Positions 1 to 10,400 are shown, counted from the first letter of the stretch. The stretch is 64,000 nucleotides of DNA from Epiperipatus broadwayi (GCA_028023455.1 JAQFVV010006271.1:60001-124000); one strand, 5' to 3'. Notes: a model not told the origin generated them from the sequence alone. Program-made: numbers and translations.

Positions 1-108
1 TGTTGAAGAGTTGTAGTGTGTAATGGATTGAAGCCTGTTCATTAAAGTATGATGATTGGCTATCTTAATATATATCTGAGCACTTATTGCATATATATGT
101 AGAGATGA

Positions 109-165
109 TAATCTGGACAAACTGATGATTTCTGGTTTAGCATGAAATATGTATATTGGTGATTA
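109..165 (+). ncRNA. Type I hammerhead ribozyme, copy A
   Basis: The core CTGATGA (122-128) and GAAA (144-147) are both intact. Helix II lies at 130-133/139-142 with loop ggttt and one mismatch. Helix III is very short: after GAAA the bases TATGTA can give two pairs with a four-base loop, and cleavage would follow TA at 154-155. Helix I has an inner part (117-121 with 156-160, one mismatch) and an outer part where TAATC (109-113) pairs perfectly with GATTA (161-165), separated by an internal loop. A two-part helix I with an internal loop is typical of natural hammerheads. One substitution in each of helices I and II may weaken it. Confidence 0.65.
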
Positions 166-566
166 TTTATCTTTTCAACATATATGTGTTCAAGTGTATC
201 AGTGATATGAGTAGAGTGGTGAGTGGTGGGTTGTATGAAAGTCTGTGCTCATATACCCTAGATATTACATATATTGATACAGGTATATAATAGGCTTGTA
301 TTTTAGTTATTACATATTAGAGATGTCTTTCCATCCCTTGGATATGTATTAAATGGATTATATTCTGTATATGAGTGGTCAGATTGACTATAGGTCAACA
401 TGGGGTGTGACAAGAATCTCAGCCTCAGGGTGGTCTTTGAGCATTCCATCAGATTTTCAATTGGACGGATGGTTGAAGAGTTTGAGTGAAGCCTGTCCAT
501 TAAAGTAAGAAGATTGGCTATCTTAATATATATCTGAGTACTTACTGCATATATGTGTAGAGCTGA

Positions 567-621
567 TAATCTGGACCAACTGTTGATTGCTGGTTTAGCA
601 TGAAATATGTATATTTGATTA
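567..621 (+). ncRNA. Degenerate type I hammerhead, copy B
   Basis: This is the second-monomer counterpart of the ribozyme at 109-165. Helix II is perfect here (TGCT 588-591 with AGCA 597-600) and GAAA (602-605) is kept. The first core box reads CTGTTGA (580-586), so the invariant A6 is lost, and two bases are missing on the 3' side of helix I. The two copies carry different lesions, so a consensus of the two is a well-formed hammerhead. This copy itself should be inactive. Confidence 0.6.
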
Positions 622-735
622 TTTATCTTTTCAACATATATGTTTTCAAGTGTATTAGTGATTTGATATAGAGTGGTGAGTGGTGTGAAAATCTGTGCTC
701 ATATATCCTAGATATTACATATATTTTTAGGTTTA

Positions 736-2846
736 TGTTTTAAGTTTGATTGGTTATGCTTTTTGTTTCAATTATAGTTATGGTGAGACAGTACAATATT
801 AAACTTTTAGATGTAGAAACTGAAGTTCTGCTTCACAGCTGGTGTGATTTCTTATATACCTTTAGATATGACAAGAATTCATCTTAAATAAGGGCATAAT
901 AATTCTATTTCTCACAGTATGAGTTAAGGATTTGGTCACTCTCACAATTTTCACTGTTTTTACTTTTTAATTACTTAGTGTCTGTTATTTCATACATGCA
1001 TAGAACACAAATGCATTTTAGACTAAGATTTTTTTCAACTCAATCGGCTTCTAGTAATAATGTGTCATAAAAAGGCAAATGAGGAATAGGTAGACGCATT
1101 ATCTTCTTCAACCATTACCTACTTTATATGAACAATGCCAGTCCATAAATTATTCATGTGTTAAAATTATGAATCTACATTGAAAAATTAATTATGCCCT
1201 ATTATGTATGTTAACTAGCGACTTATTTAGTTGGATGGTCCTTAAATGTATAGGATGTCTCAATTGACTATATCAAAATATATAGATTAACCTATAGTTT
1301 TTTTTTCCACTCCCATTAAGATTTAATCCTAGGAATTCTTTACTGGTCCTATATTCACCAAAAAATAACATATTTCCTTTATTTCTTTTCTTAATCTTTT
1401 TAAATATCAAAGATTAACACAACTAGCTATGTATGCAATCAAATAATCTTCAATAAATAAATACTTCAGATACACACATCCACATTACTGAATCTGCCCT
1501 TTCTATTCCTTGCAGTTTATAAAGTTATAATTGACTATTTATTACTCTCCATTCAGAATAGATTTTGTTTACCTATATAGAGAGATTTATTTAAACTTCT
1601 TTATATCAATAATTTCAATCTTTGTGAGATCAAGTTGCAATCTTTAGTCTCTATATAAAATATATTAGACCATTAATAATGGTGGGATTCCACCCTTATT
1701 GTTAAAAAAGGTTGTCTTGACAACAGTTAGAAGTTATTGATTGTTATTGATAATGGGATTACCTAAGTGTTGACTGGTTTTTAATGATATATATATATAT
1801 ATGAATTCATAGTATTTTCGGGAGCTTCCGTGTAATAAAAATATATTAGCTAAATAGTTGATGTTTCAGTACAATAACAAGTACTTTCCTCAGAGCTTCT
1901 TCTTTTTCAAATCATAAGAATGTATTTGGGAAGTTTTAAAGTCGTTATTTTTTTTCTTTTGTTATTTTCTCTTCGTTCTCAAATTCTATTGGGTGAGAAG
2001 TTTTAAAAAAGATTTTATCCGCCAATAGCTTTTTTTCAAATATTGTTAATTTTCTTTAGTTAATATTATATTACTTTTAATTTGTTCAATAAACTGTTTT
2101 ATGTTAAAGTCTGTGTTTTTTTCGTTTGACTGGTATTTATCGTTTGTACAGAATGTTCACTATATAGAATAATGGTGCTGATATGGATATAATAAATAAT
2201 TATCATTTAATTATTTCATTTCTTAAAATTTAATTTTGATATTACGCATCCTAAATTTAATTTCTCTCACTGAGTGAATGATACTTGGTTTATGTAATCT
2301 GCAGGTTTCTACACATTATTACAGGTGAAATGAGAAATGTTCAAGGTTCCTGTCAGAGTATTCATAGCGTAGAACATGTCATTCGCATAAATGTTAGTTT
2401 TTCGTGAAATGTTATTACAATAATAGATAGAGTGTGTTGCATGGTTGAAATCATCCAACCATAATTATGTCCCATAAGCCATAGATAACATCCTGTATAT
2501 CACACTGAAAATTATATACTATTACAATATATGTATATTAATTTAGAGATTTTCATTATATTTTAGATGTAAATATTTATTTGTAAAGCAATAGTAAATT
2601 AGATAACCATGATATAACTAGGCAACAATCTAAGCTAAAATCACGTATTTCTCTGCTGGCAATAATATTTGTCTGGCTCACATTAAGTTTCCCAACATAT
2701 TTTATTATTTATATACACATATATGTAAAGATTTGTTATCTCTTTAAAAAATGTAGACTCAGATTATTATGGTTATTAACTTTATTATTTTATTTTGTAT
2801 TTTCTTCTAACTATGCTTTTAATTCTTATTTTCTAAATCATTTATA
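736..2846. other. AT-rich sequence without recognisable gene
   Basis: No open frame with coding character is visible on either strand. It contains short homopolymer and TA runs (for example 1786-1801) and no repeat family that I could match elsewhere in the window. It would be upstream or intronic sequence if the exon at 2861 is real. Confidence 0.5.
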
Positions 2847-2860
2847 GATTCTAAATTGCT

Positions 2861-3100
2861 ATGAAGAAATTCGAAACAAATCTAGACTCTCCTTCTATAA
2901 AAGCAGATAACCCTGAAAAAACTATTTCAGAAAGGTCATTGTCTTCTGATGAGGATGACGAAGATGTAGAAATATCTGACTCTGCACTTACTCGTTATGA
3001 TAGTAAGCCAATGCTTCCAAAACCGGAAGCCTCAGATGAGTCATGCCATGAGTGTTTTTTACAAAAATGTTTCAAGGGACTTCAGTGCAATGAAACTCAT
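2861..3100 (+). CDS. Candidate first coding exon, acidic N-terminus, unknown protein
   Basis: A pyrimidine-rich tract and TATAG acceptor (2846-2847) precede an ATG at 2861; an in-frame TAA lies between them (2852-2854), so the ATG would be a true start within an exon that begins with 5' UTR. The 80 codons up to a GTAAAT donor at 3101 encode a hydrophilic protein start with an acidic run (SSDEDDEDVEISD) and then closely spaced cysteines (CHECFLQKC). An alternative donor, CAG|GTGTTA, lies at 3111. The open frame continues to 3220, but that tail is hydrophobic AT-rich read-through. The exon ends in phase 0, which matches the exon candidate at 31827. I do not recognise the protein. An acidic stretch followed by such cysteines is faintly reminiscent of sodium-channel interdomain linkers, but this is too weak to name it. 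Confidence 0.45.
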
Positions 3101-3230
3101 GTAAATACAGGTGTTAATACATTAGAATGTTTTTTCCAACTGTTTATATATTATTTACCTATCTTTTGTGCAATGTATGATTTAATTGTTATATATAATC
3201 ATACTATGGCATGCATGTAAAATTAGTGTT

Positions 3231-4509
3231 ATATAGTGTTATATACTTGTAGTAAATGATTTATAATGTTCAAATGAAATAATGTTAGTCTTATATAAAG
3301 CTATTAAGAATTGATAATAGCAGCAGGGAATGGATATGAGCTCTTTTCGAGATCAAATAAGTTAATTAAAAAATAAGCCATTAAATGATAAGCCTGAGAA
3401 TGTATTCAAAAAAACATTCTGGGATAACTACTGCTTACCTTTGCGTTGATTTCTCTAGTGAAATTGACAATTAGTTAAATATTTTCATAGATTAATTATG
3501 ATTTAAAGAAAGAAAGAAATGATATTATTTCTATGTAATAACTGTATAAACATGTGAACAATGGTATTTCTAAATAACTACCAATTACAATTGTTATTCT
3601 TTAAGATAATCTACTTGCTATAGTGGCTTACACTAGCATTTTTTGCTTTCAGTTGATTCAGAAATATAATGAAGGAGTCCCTCTTTCATTTCTAATTTAA
3701 TCATGCATATATTTCCAACTATTTATATCCTATAAGTATTATTTTATCTTTGCTATATTGCTATGTATATTGAATTAAATGTTTTTATGGATTAATTATG
3801 AGGTAAACAAAAAAAATGAACCATGTTATGAAGTACCAGAACATTTTGTATAGCTTAAAGACTGTAAACAATTATTAATAGTTACTTATCAACACCACTG
3901 TTAAATATTTTTCTAATTATTACATAGAAACAATCCATACATATATATGTTATTTATGTCATAGTTAACCATAAAAATATTTAATATACTAGTTCTTTGG
4001 AAGAGATGAAATATTTACAGAACATAAACAGAAGCTAAAATTATTGAAAGTCCCCATGCTTATAAAAGTATGTCTGGATTTAATTCCATATAATACCTTA
4101 AATTAGAAATAGAAACCTTATTACAAAAAATCAAGAATAGAATTAATCCATCCATTTTTCTTGGAGCTATGAAGGTAGATTATTTATTCTCTTTATATAT
4201 ATATACAATGAGCTATGTTTAATTTAATGTTTCTTATTAAATATTTTTAATTATTAAAGAAAGATGATTAAAAAGAAATATTTTGTCTCTAATACTTGTA
4301 TAATTGATTATTTGTTTGATAAGTAATAAATGTCATACTCCAGCAGGCTGACATATTAATTTCTCTCTGAATTTTCAACATTGTTGATAAAAGTATGCTT
4401 TTAAATATAGGTGGATTCATTTTATTCTTGAACATTTGTTCACCATTTAGAGCACTTTGAATTTTATAGCATAAGAGATGGTTATTTGCTCCTATTATTT
4501 ACATATGCA
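3231..4509. other. AT-rich non-coding sequence
   Basis: Nothing coding or repeated was recognised. If the two exon candidates belong together, this is the start of their intron. Confidence 0.5.
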
Positions 4510-4576
4510 TATATATATAGTAACAATAAAAATAATAAATACAAGGTTATTAATTATTATCACAATCTTTCAATCT

Positions 4577-4618
4577 GCAGAAATACTTTCAGTTAATTAC
4601 TTAACCCTCTTCAGCTGC
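4577..4618 (-). ncRNA. Hammerhead ribozyme motif at PLE 3' end
   Basis: On the minus strand, CTGAAGA (4614-4608) and GAAA (4590-4587) match the CUGANGA and GAAA boxes. The bases between contain the stem GTTAA/TTAAC with loop GTAA, offset from the core by a G-U pair and one bulged base. Helix III is minimal (A-U, G-U, two-base loop). GCAG (4618-4615) pairs with CTGC (4580-4577) as helix I, placing cleavage after TTT at 4581. It lies just downstream of the GIY-YIG remnant, where hammerheads are reported in animal PLE terminal repeats. The imperfect helix II makes activity uncertain. Confidence 0.55.
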
Positions 4619-5035
4619 CATTAAATTCAAAAAATATAATGCAAGAAAATGTCATCAACTTCAGTCCCACGATTCCTGAATCTTAATGTTAGCAGCTTGT
4701 CTATTCACCATATCATTTTATTTCTATTTATGAAAATTGCCCCCTTAATTTTTCTTTTATTGTGGTTCCTCTCTTCATGAAGAATCTTAACATTTTCATA
4801 ATGCAAAAAAAACTGAAGCAGTCATTAAATTATTATTATTTTTATTAGGTTGTATTCTCATCCTTGGTGTTCGCCTTAAGATGGCGATGATGCTAATCAA
4901 AAACATATACATATAACGATTCCGGGCCGGACCTAAATGATCGATTTGATCTAAAAAGATCTGATTTCTTAGATTTGTAATAAAATATTCTACTAACTAA
5001 TACTATTATATGATGTTAGTTTTTTTCATTTTTGT

Positions 5036-5555
5036 AAATGTTTATTAATCTTATCTTGTTTTTGACTTTGTGTGTGTGTGTCTTTAAAGTTACGGTGTTT
5101 TTCTAATTTTTTTTTTTTTTTTTGACTTTACGTGTGTCTTTTTAAAGTTACGGTCTTTTTTTTTTTTTTTTGCAAGAGTAAATCAATAATTTTATTCAAA
5201 AGCAAGACATAATAAGTAAATGTTTATTAATCTTATCTTGGTTTTGAGTTTGTGTGTGTCTTTAAAGTTACGGGGCTTTTTCGATTTTTTTTTTTTTTTG
5301 GACTTTAGGTGTGTCTTTTTAAAGTTACAGTATTTTTTTGCAAGAGTAAATCAATAATTTGATTCAAAAGCAAGATGTAATAAGTCAATGTTTATTAATC
5401 TTGTTTTTGAGTTTGTGTGTGTGTGTGTCTTTAAAGTTACAGGGCTTTTTCTCATTTTTTTTTTTGGACTTTATGTGTGTCTTTTTTTTTTAAGTTACGG
5501 TATTTTTGGTCAAGAGTAAATCAATCATTTTATTAAAAAAGCAAGACATAATTCT
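5036..5555 (+). repeat. Internal tandem repeat block 1 (three units)
   Basis: Three units begin with 'aatgtttattaatctt' at about 5036, 5219 and 5388, giving periods of roughly 183 and 169 bases. Each unit carries a (GT)n tract, two 'tttaaagttac' words, long T runs and 'gcaagagtaaatcaat'. The units differ mainly in T-run and GT length. Confidence 0.8.
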
Positions 5556-5579
5556 AAATCTATCAAAAGTAACATAATT

Positions 5580-6115
5580 TATATACTACAATTTAGAATT
5601 GATACCCGACTACTATTAGTAAGGGCCGTCATTAAAAGACTCGATTGAAAAATAATACCCGACTAATTTCTGTTTTCTTTTTTGGGGACAGTAATGAATC
5701 AGAAAGTGGGTTGTTTTTGTTAAGTCTGTCTATATAAAAAGGGTACCATTATTGAAATACTAAATTTAAAAATGATAGCCGACTAATTTGCATTTCTTTT
5801 GACAGTAATTAATCAGAAAGTGGGTTTCTTTTTTTTTTTTTTTGATAAATCTTGTGTATATATAAAAACAAACAAACCGTAATTCAAAGACTCCATTGAA
5901 AAAAATCAAACCCCATTGAATTTGCTTTTTTTTTTTTAAAGACAGTAATTAATCAGGAACTGGGTTGTTTTTGTTAGTGTGTAGATATAAAAACTAATCT
6001 TATTTTGAAATAATAAATGTAACAAAACAAAAAAAATAATAATACCCGACTAATTTTATTTTTCGGACAAGTAATTCCTAATAATTAGACAGTGGGTTGT
6101 TTTTGTTTGTGCGTA
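5580..6115 (+). repeat. Internal tandem repeat block 2 (four degenerate units)
   Basis: Four degenerate units contain the words 'gacagtaattaatcag', 'gtgggttgtttttgtt' and 'acccgactaattt', with spacings of about 115 to 150 bases (anchor points near 5687, 5801, 5941 and 6065). This is a different sequence from the block at 5036-5555. Confidence 0.7.
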
Positions 6116-7282
6116 TATATATAGCAAAAGTAACTGGTCATGGATGAATTCTCGCAAAAACAGTACTTTTCGCGTGATCCTTTAATTTTTTTTCCCTTTC
6201 GCACCCTTAAAAGCAATTTTTGAGGGTTACCCCTTCATAGTGGAATCTTCAGAACATTATTACTAAACTTACAACAGTAAAGTAAGTTACAACACATTAA
6301 AAAAATAGACGTCTTATCAAATTTAAAAAACTACCACTGCTTCAAATACACACACTCTCACACGAAACTACAGAGATAATAGATATTCTACAATTACGAG
6401 AAAATGATGAACAAAATCGACTACCACAGCAGCCAATCAAGGCATTTCTTTCTCTTTGCTTTTAGCATAGAAAAAAGCCATAACCGGCAGCTGTCGGGAA
6501 CTCTTTCTGTGTTTTATCATAGAAAGAAGTCTCTTTGTGTTGGCTTCTGTCACCGCTGCCTCCTCCATCCAACATAATGTGAGGACTTTTCTGCATTTAT
6601 AACGTAGAAAAATTCCTCTTTGGTTGGGTAAAGGCCGGTGAAATGGTATATTTCTAGGAATTTACCTAGAAGTAGCGACATCTTAAGGCGAACACCAAGG
6701 ATGAGAAAACAACCTTTTATTATAATAATTGATGCTCCTTTAATCTTTACTCTATACCCCATCTCAATCGACAAAAAAACTGATAAACTGCATTACTTTT
6801 TTGCTTAACACTCTTAGAATTATTTACTAACTTGTTAATGTTATTTGTATCATAAAATAAAACACTTAACACATCCTTATATATATCCTTAAAAAAATTT
6901 ACTTAAATATTTGATATATCTTCAATTTCTTTAAATTATTATACTTCTTTTTAAATGGACATAAAGTATTATTAATCTGTTCAATCCTATAACAATCTTC
7001 AAATAATTTTTTTGCAAATATTTCAATATTTTTTTAATTTATTGCTTTGATAACAATATCATTTTTCATTACAAATTGTTTTGTAATAAAATATTATGTC
7101 ATTACCATAGTGATAAATTAAAAAATATTGAAATATTTGCAAAGGAATTGTTTGCAGTTGGATATAAGATTGAACAAATTAATAATATTTTATGTCAATT
7201 TTAAAAGAAGTATAATAAATTAAAGGAGTTGAAGATTGATAATAAAAAATGCATATAAAATCCATATACATCAAATTCTCAA

Positions 7283-7670
7283 ATGAAATTTTTTAAGAAT
7301 ATATATAAGGATGTGTTAAGTGTTTCATTTTGTGTTACAAATAATAATAACATTAATAAGTTAGTGAATAATTCTAAAAGTGTCATATCAATCAAGCAAA
7401 AAAGTAATGTTTATCAAATATTTTGTGGGTGTATGTTAACATACATAGGTGAATCAAGATGCAGTATAGAGAAAAGATTAAAGGAAGCATCAATTGTTAT
7501 ACAGTGTGATAATGACTGCTTCAGTTTTTTTGGATCATGAAAGGATATATAAATTTAAGTTTGATCTTGAAAATATTGAGATTCTTCATAAAGAGAAAAA
7601 CCACAATAAAAGAAAAATTAAGGATTTTTCATAAATAGAAATAAAATGAATATAATTAATAGACAAGCTA
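7283..7670 (+). pseudogene. GIY-YIG endonuclease remnant of a Penelope-like element
   Basis: The open part (7283-7540) contains VYQIFCGCMLTYIGESRCS followed by IEKRLKEA. This matches the cysteine pair, YIGE core and R-x-x-x-H/K helix of the PLE GIY-YIG nuclease. A frameshift near 7500 moves the rest to another frame, where LDHERIYKFKFDLENIEIL and the HKEKNHNKRK word can be read, followed by an in-frame stop. The nuclease nicks target DNA during PLE retrotransposition. There is no intact frame and the RT domain is absent here, so this is a dead 5'-truncated copy. Confidence 0.75.
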
Positions 7671-7741
7671 CTAACAGTAAAATTCAGGAATCCTGCAATT
7701 TGAGTTGATGACATTTGCTTCCATTATGTTTTTTGAATTTA

Positions 7742-7788
7742 ACAGTAGTTGAAAAGTGTTAAGTAATTAACCAAAAATACTTCTGCAG
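7742..7788 (+). ncRNA. Mutated hammerhead remnant in PLE plus arm
   Basis: This aligns with the hammerhead of the sister arm (4577-4618). The first box reads TTGAAAA in place of CTGAAGA and the GAAA box has become AAAA. The helix II hairpin (GTTAA/TTAAC) and the CTGC strand of helix I survive. It should be inactive. Confidence 0.5.
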
Positions 7789-7871
7789 ATTGAAAGACTG
7801 TGAAAAATAGTTAATCACTATTTTATTTATTATTTTTATTACAATATTTTTAGCTAACATTGTATTTGTAT

Positions 7872-7957
<86 letters not shown>
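7872..7957. repeat. (TA)n microsatellite at RTE 5' junction
   Basis: This is a nearly pure TA dinucleotide run, interrupted once by a G near 7941. It directly precedes the truncated 5' end of the RTE LINE. Confidence 0.95.
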
Positions 7958-10400
7958 ACATTTTAAAATTGTTATGGGAGACTTTAATGCTAGAATTGGT
8001 AGACAAATGAAAGATGAAATTGCTGTAGGTAATTTTGGTTATGGTAATAGAAATGAGAGAGGACATAGACTTGTGGAGTTTGCAGAAAAAGAAAAACTTT
8101 ATATTATGAATTCATTTATTGAGAAAAATGTTAAAAGGAAATGGACATGGAAGCATCCAAATGAAGGTACAGCAGAATTGGATTATATTTTGACTAACAG
8201 AAAATACATATTTCAAGATTGTAACGTTCTTAATAAATTTAACACAGGAAGTGATCATCGATTAGTAAGGTGTAAGTTACGTGTTAATGTAAAACTAGAA
8301 AGACAAAAATTATTAAGAAAAACAATATTTACAGTTGATATTCCTAATCTTCAGAAACATTCTAATGAATTTAAATTAGAACTTATAAATAGGTTTCAAG
8401 TGTTAGGAGATTTTGAACATGATACAGATTTGAATGAAATTAATATGAAAATAACTGATACACTTTTAAAAACTGCAACAAACATAGCTGGTAGAAAAAA
8501 GCAGCAATTGACTAATAAAATTTCTACTGAGACTAGAGAATTTATGAAGAAAAGAAGGAATATGAAGATATACAAAAATGATGTATTAAAAAGAATTGAA
8601 TATCTCGAATTTTGTAAAATGGTACGGAAAAGAGTTGAAAATGATATAAGAAAGTATAACTGTGAAATAGCAAGGAAAGCTGTAGAAGAAAATAAAAGTC
8701 TCAAAAATGTTAAACAACATTTTGGTATTGGTAGGAAATTTATATCTGCAATAAGAAAAAAAGATGGAATTATTACTAAAAAGAGAGATGACATCATGAA
8801 ATTGGTAGAAGATTTTTATCAAGAATTATATAGTAATAAAGAACAAGTACCTCCTATATCTATTACATCTTCCGAATTGCCCAGAATTTTAAATGAAGAA
8901 GTGAGACATGCAATTAAGTGTATGAAGAAAGGAAAGGCTCCAGGAAATGATGGAATTATAATTGATATATTAAAAGAAGCAGGTGAAGAAATAGAAACAA
9001 TTTTAGCAAAGTTGTATACCAAATGTCTAAATGATAAAGATGTACAGGAAGATTGGAAGAATGCAGTAATAATATTAATATTTAAAAAAGGTGATAAAGA
9101 AGATATTAGAAATTACAGACCTATCAGCCTTTTATCAGTTTTATATAAAATTTTTATCAAGATAATTACAACTCGTCTACAGAGAACTTTGGATTTCCAC
9201 CAACCAAGAGAACAAGCTGGATTTAAAAGTGGTTTTAGTACAATAGATCATATCCAGGTATTGAGAGAAGTCATAGAAAGGACAAACAAATATGAGTTGT
9301 CATTATGTTTTGGATTTGTAGATTATGAAAAGGCATTCGATTCTATACACATTTCTTCAGTGATTAAAGCATTGGATCATCAAGGTATAGATCCAGGATA
9401 TTGTCATATTTTAAAGAATATTTATAAAAATGCAACAGCAACAATTAGATTACATAATGATACTGGAAAAATCAACATTGAGAAAGGTGTAAGACAAGGT
9501 GACTCCATATCTCCAAAACTCTTTACAGCAGTGCTGCAAGAAGTATTTTGTGGATTAAAATGGGAAACTAAAGGAGTGAAAGTAAATGGAGAGTATTTAA
9601 GTCATTTAGATTTCGCAGATGATGTAGTTGTTTTTGCAAATAATGCTTCAGAGCTGCAGGAAATGTTGCAGGAGTTAGCAGATGAAAGTAGAAAAGTAGG
9701 ACTAAAGATAAATGTTAAAAAGACTAAAGTAATGTTTAATCGATTTGCTCAAAATATGAAAATAAAGATTGATTATGAAGAATTAGAAGAAGTTAACAGT
9801 TACAAATACCTTGGTCAGATTATTAATACAGATGGAAACATAATGGAGGAAATTAATCATAGAATTAAACTTGGTTGGAGTGCTTTTGGTAGAAATAACT
9901 TGATACTAAAAGGAAATATGCCTATGTGTTTGAAAAGGATGGTTTTTAACAAATGTGTTTTACCAGTTCTTACTTATGGATCTGAGACTTGGACACTTAA
10001 TAGAAGAGCAATACAGAGACTTCAGACCACTCAAAGGAGTATGGAGAGATGTATGTTGGGAGTAACAAGAAGAGATCGAAAACGCAATGTATGGGTAAGA
10101 CAACAAACAGGTGTTACTGACCTTATTGAAAAAATTAAAAGATTGAAATGGAGTTGGGCTGGACATATTGCTAGAAGAGATGATAATAGATGGACAATTG
10201 AAATTTTAAACTGGATTTCAAGAGATTGTAAAATACCCAGAAAGAGACCACATGTGAGATGGATGGATGAAATAATAAAATGTGCAGGGGTGTTGTGGAG
10301 AAGAGAAGCTAAAGATCGGAGAAGATGGATTAAACTTGGAGAGACCTTCATCGTGCAGTGGATTGATAATGGTTGATGATGATGATATATATATATATAT
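7958..10400 (+). mobile_element. RTE-type LINE, 5'-truncated copy 1
   Basis: The element begins abruptly after a (TA)n run, inside the endonuclease domain, and ends a few bases after the stop codon in a short (TGA/GAT)n tail followed by TA repeats. A 3' end made of a short microsatellite instead of poly(A) is typical of RTE-clade LINEs. It shares about 95% amino acid identity (by eye) over 566 residues with the copy at 22793-24496. Confidence 0.85.
7974..10376 (+). CDS. RTE endonuclease/reverse transcriptase (N-terminally truncated)
   Basis: An open frame of 800 codons with no stops. Residues 1-95 hold the C-terminal part of an APE-type endonuclease (MGDFNARIG at 1-9; DYIL near 67; SDHRLV near 92). 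The reverse transcriptase follows: NYRPISLL near 380, a GFVDYEKAFDSI motif near 450, GVRQGDSISPKLF near 505, and the catalytic FADD near 546-549. The C-terminal part contains the WAGHIARRDDNRW word near 727 usual for this family. Family members are near 1,000 residues with a full APE domain, so roughly the first 100-150 residues are missing; the ATG is an internal Met kept at the truncation. The enzyme nicks target DNA and copies element RNA at the nick. The intact frame argues for a fairly recent insertion, although a 5'-truncated copy is unlikely to move by itself. Confidence 0.88.
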   Translation: MGDFNARIGRQMKDEIAVGNFGYGNRNERGHRLVEFAEKEKLYIMNSFIEKNVKRKWTWKHPNEGTAELDYILTNRKYIFQDCNVLNKFNTGSDHRLVRCKLRVNVKLERQKLLRKTIFTVDIPNLQKHSNEFKLELINRFQVLGDFEHDTDLNEINMKITDTLLKTATNIAGRKKQQLTNKISTETREFMKKRRNMKIYKNDVLKRIEYLEFCKMVRKRVENDIRKYNCEIARKAVEENKSLKNVKQHFGIGRKFISAIRKKDGIITKKRDDIMKLVEDFYQELYSNKEQVPPISITSSELPRILNEEVRHAIKCMKKGKAPGNDGIIIDILKEAGEEIETILAKLYTKCLNDKDVQEDWKNAVIILIFKKGDKEDIRNYRPISLLSVLYKIFIKIITTRLQRTLDFHQPREQAGFKSGFSTIDHIQVLREVIERTNKYELSLCFGFVDYEKAFDSIHISSVIKALDHQGIDPGYCHILKNIYKNATATIRLHNDTGKINIEKGVRQGDSISPKLFTAVLQEVFCGLKWETKGVKVNGEYLSHLDFADDVVVFANNASELQEMLQELADESRKVGLKINVKKTKVMFNRFAQNMKIKIDYEELEEVNSYKYLGQIINTDGNIMEEINHRIKLGWSAFGRNNLILKGNMPMCLKRMVFNKCVLPVLTYGSETWTLNRRAIQRLQTTQRSMERCMLGVTRRDRKRNVWVRQQTGVTDLIEKIKRLKWSWAGHIARRDDNRWTIEILNWISRDCKIPRKRPHVRWMDEIIKCAGVLWRREAKDRRRWIKLGETFIVQWIDNG

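Larger units (their letters stand above)
1..735 (+). repeat. Tandem hammerhead-bearing repeat (retrozyme-like), two monomers
   Basis: Bases 2-284 and 472-735 are clear direct copies of one another with a period of about 458 bases, measured from ribozyme core to ribozyme core (122 and 580). Shared words include the stretch around 'ttggctatcttaatatat', the hammerhead, and the trailing 'gatattacatatat'. The 285-471 segment belongs to the first monomer only. The window edge cuts the array, so more copies may lie upstream. Tandem monomers of a few hundred bases with one type I hammerhead each are the published hallmark of animal retrozymes. No protein is encoded. The assignment is inference from structure. 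Confidence 0.6.
4848..6714. mobile_element. Non-autonomous TIR DNA transposon (hAT-like by target duplication)
   Basis: The ends are inverted repeats of 39 bases with two mismatches (4848-4886 and 6676-6714), beginning GGTTGT and containing CCTTGGTGTTCGCCTTAAG. They are flanked by identical 8-bp direct repeats TTTTATTA (4840-4847 and 6715-6722). The element interrupts a PLE copy whose inverted sister (7105-7850) is uninterrupted at the same place, which supports insertion. No transposase is visible; the interior is made of two tandem-repeat blocks and a unique part near 6120-6680. An 8-bp target duplication suggests hAT, although the TIR start is not a typical hAT one. Confidence 0.75.
4510..7055 (-). 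mobile_element. Penelope-like element 3' end, minus arm of inverted pair (interrupted)
   Basis: Read on the minus strand, 7055 to 6723 and then 4839 to 4510 form one 5'-truncated PLE copy. It is the reverse complement of 7105-7850 over most of its length, with many substitutions. It encodes remnants of the linker and GIY-YIG region and, downstream, the C-terminal part (conserved words such as 'LHEERNHNKRKIK' against 'LHKEKNHNKRKIK' in the sister arm). The copy is split by the TIR element at 4848-6714. A hammerhead motif lies near its 3' end. The frame is broken, so it is not functional as protein. The 5' ends of both arms meet in the middle, so the pair is head-to-head. Confidence 0.75.
7105..7850 (+). 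mobile_element. Penelope-like element 3' end, plus arm of inverted pair
   Basis: This is the uninterrupted sister of the minus arm at 4510-7055. Its coding remnant begins with a PLE linker-like stretch (KNIEIFAKELFAVGYKIEQ), runs into a GIY-YIG domain and ends in a conserved C-terminal word (ILHKEKNHNKRKIKDFS) followed by a stop. About 100 bases further on, the region matching the minus-arm hammerhead is mutated. The two arms start at nearly the same element position (about 7055 and 7105), with a short AT-rich spacer. Confidence 0.75.

Noticed and set aside
6550-6774. Minus-strand frame of 74 codons
   Set aside because: It spans the junction of the PLE remnant and the TIR of the nested transposon, so it is a chance fusion.
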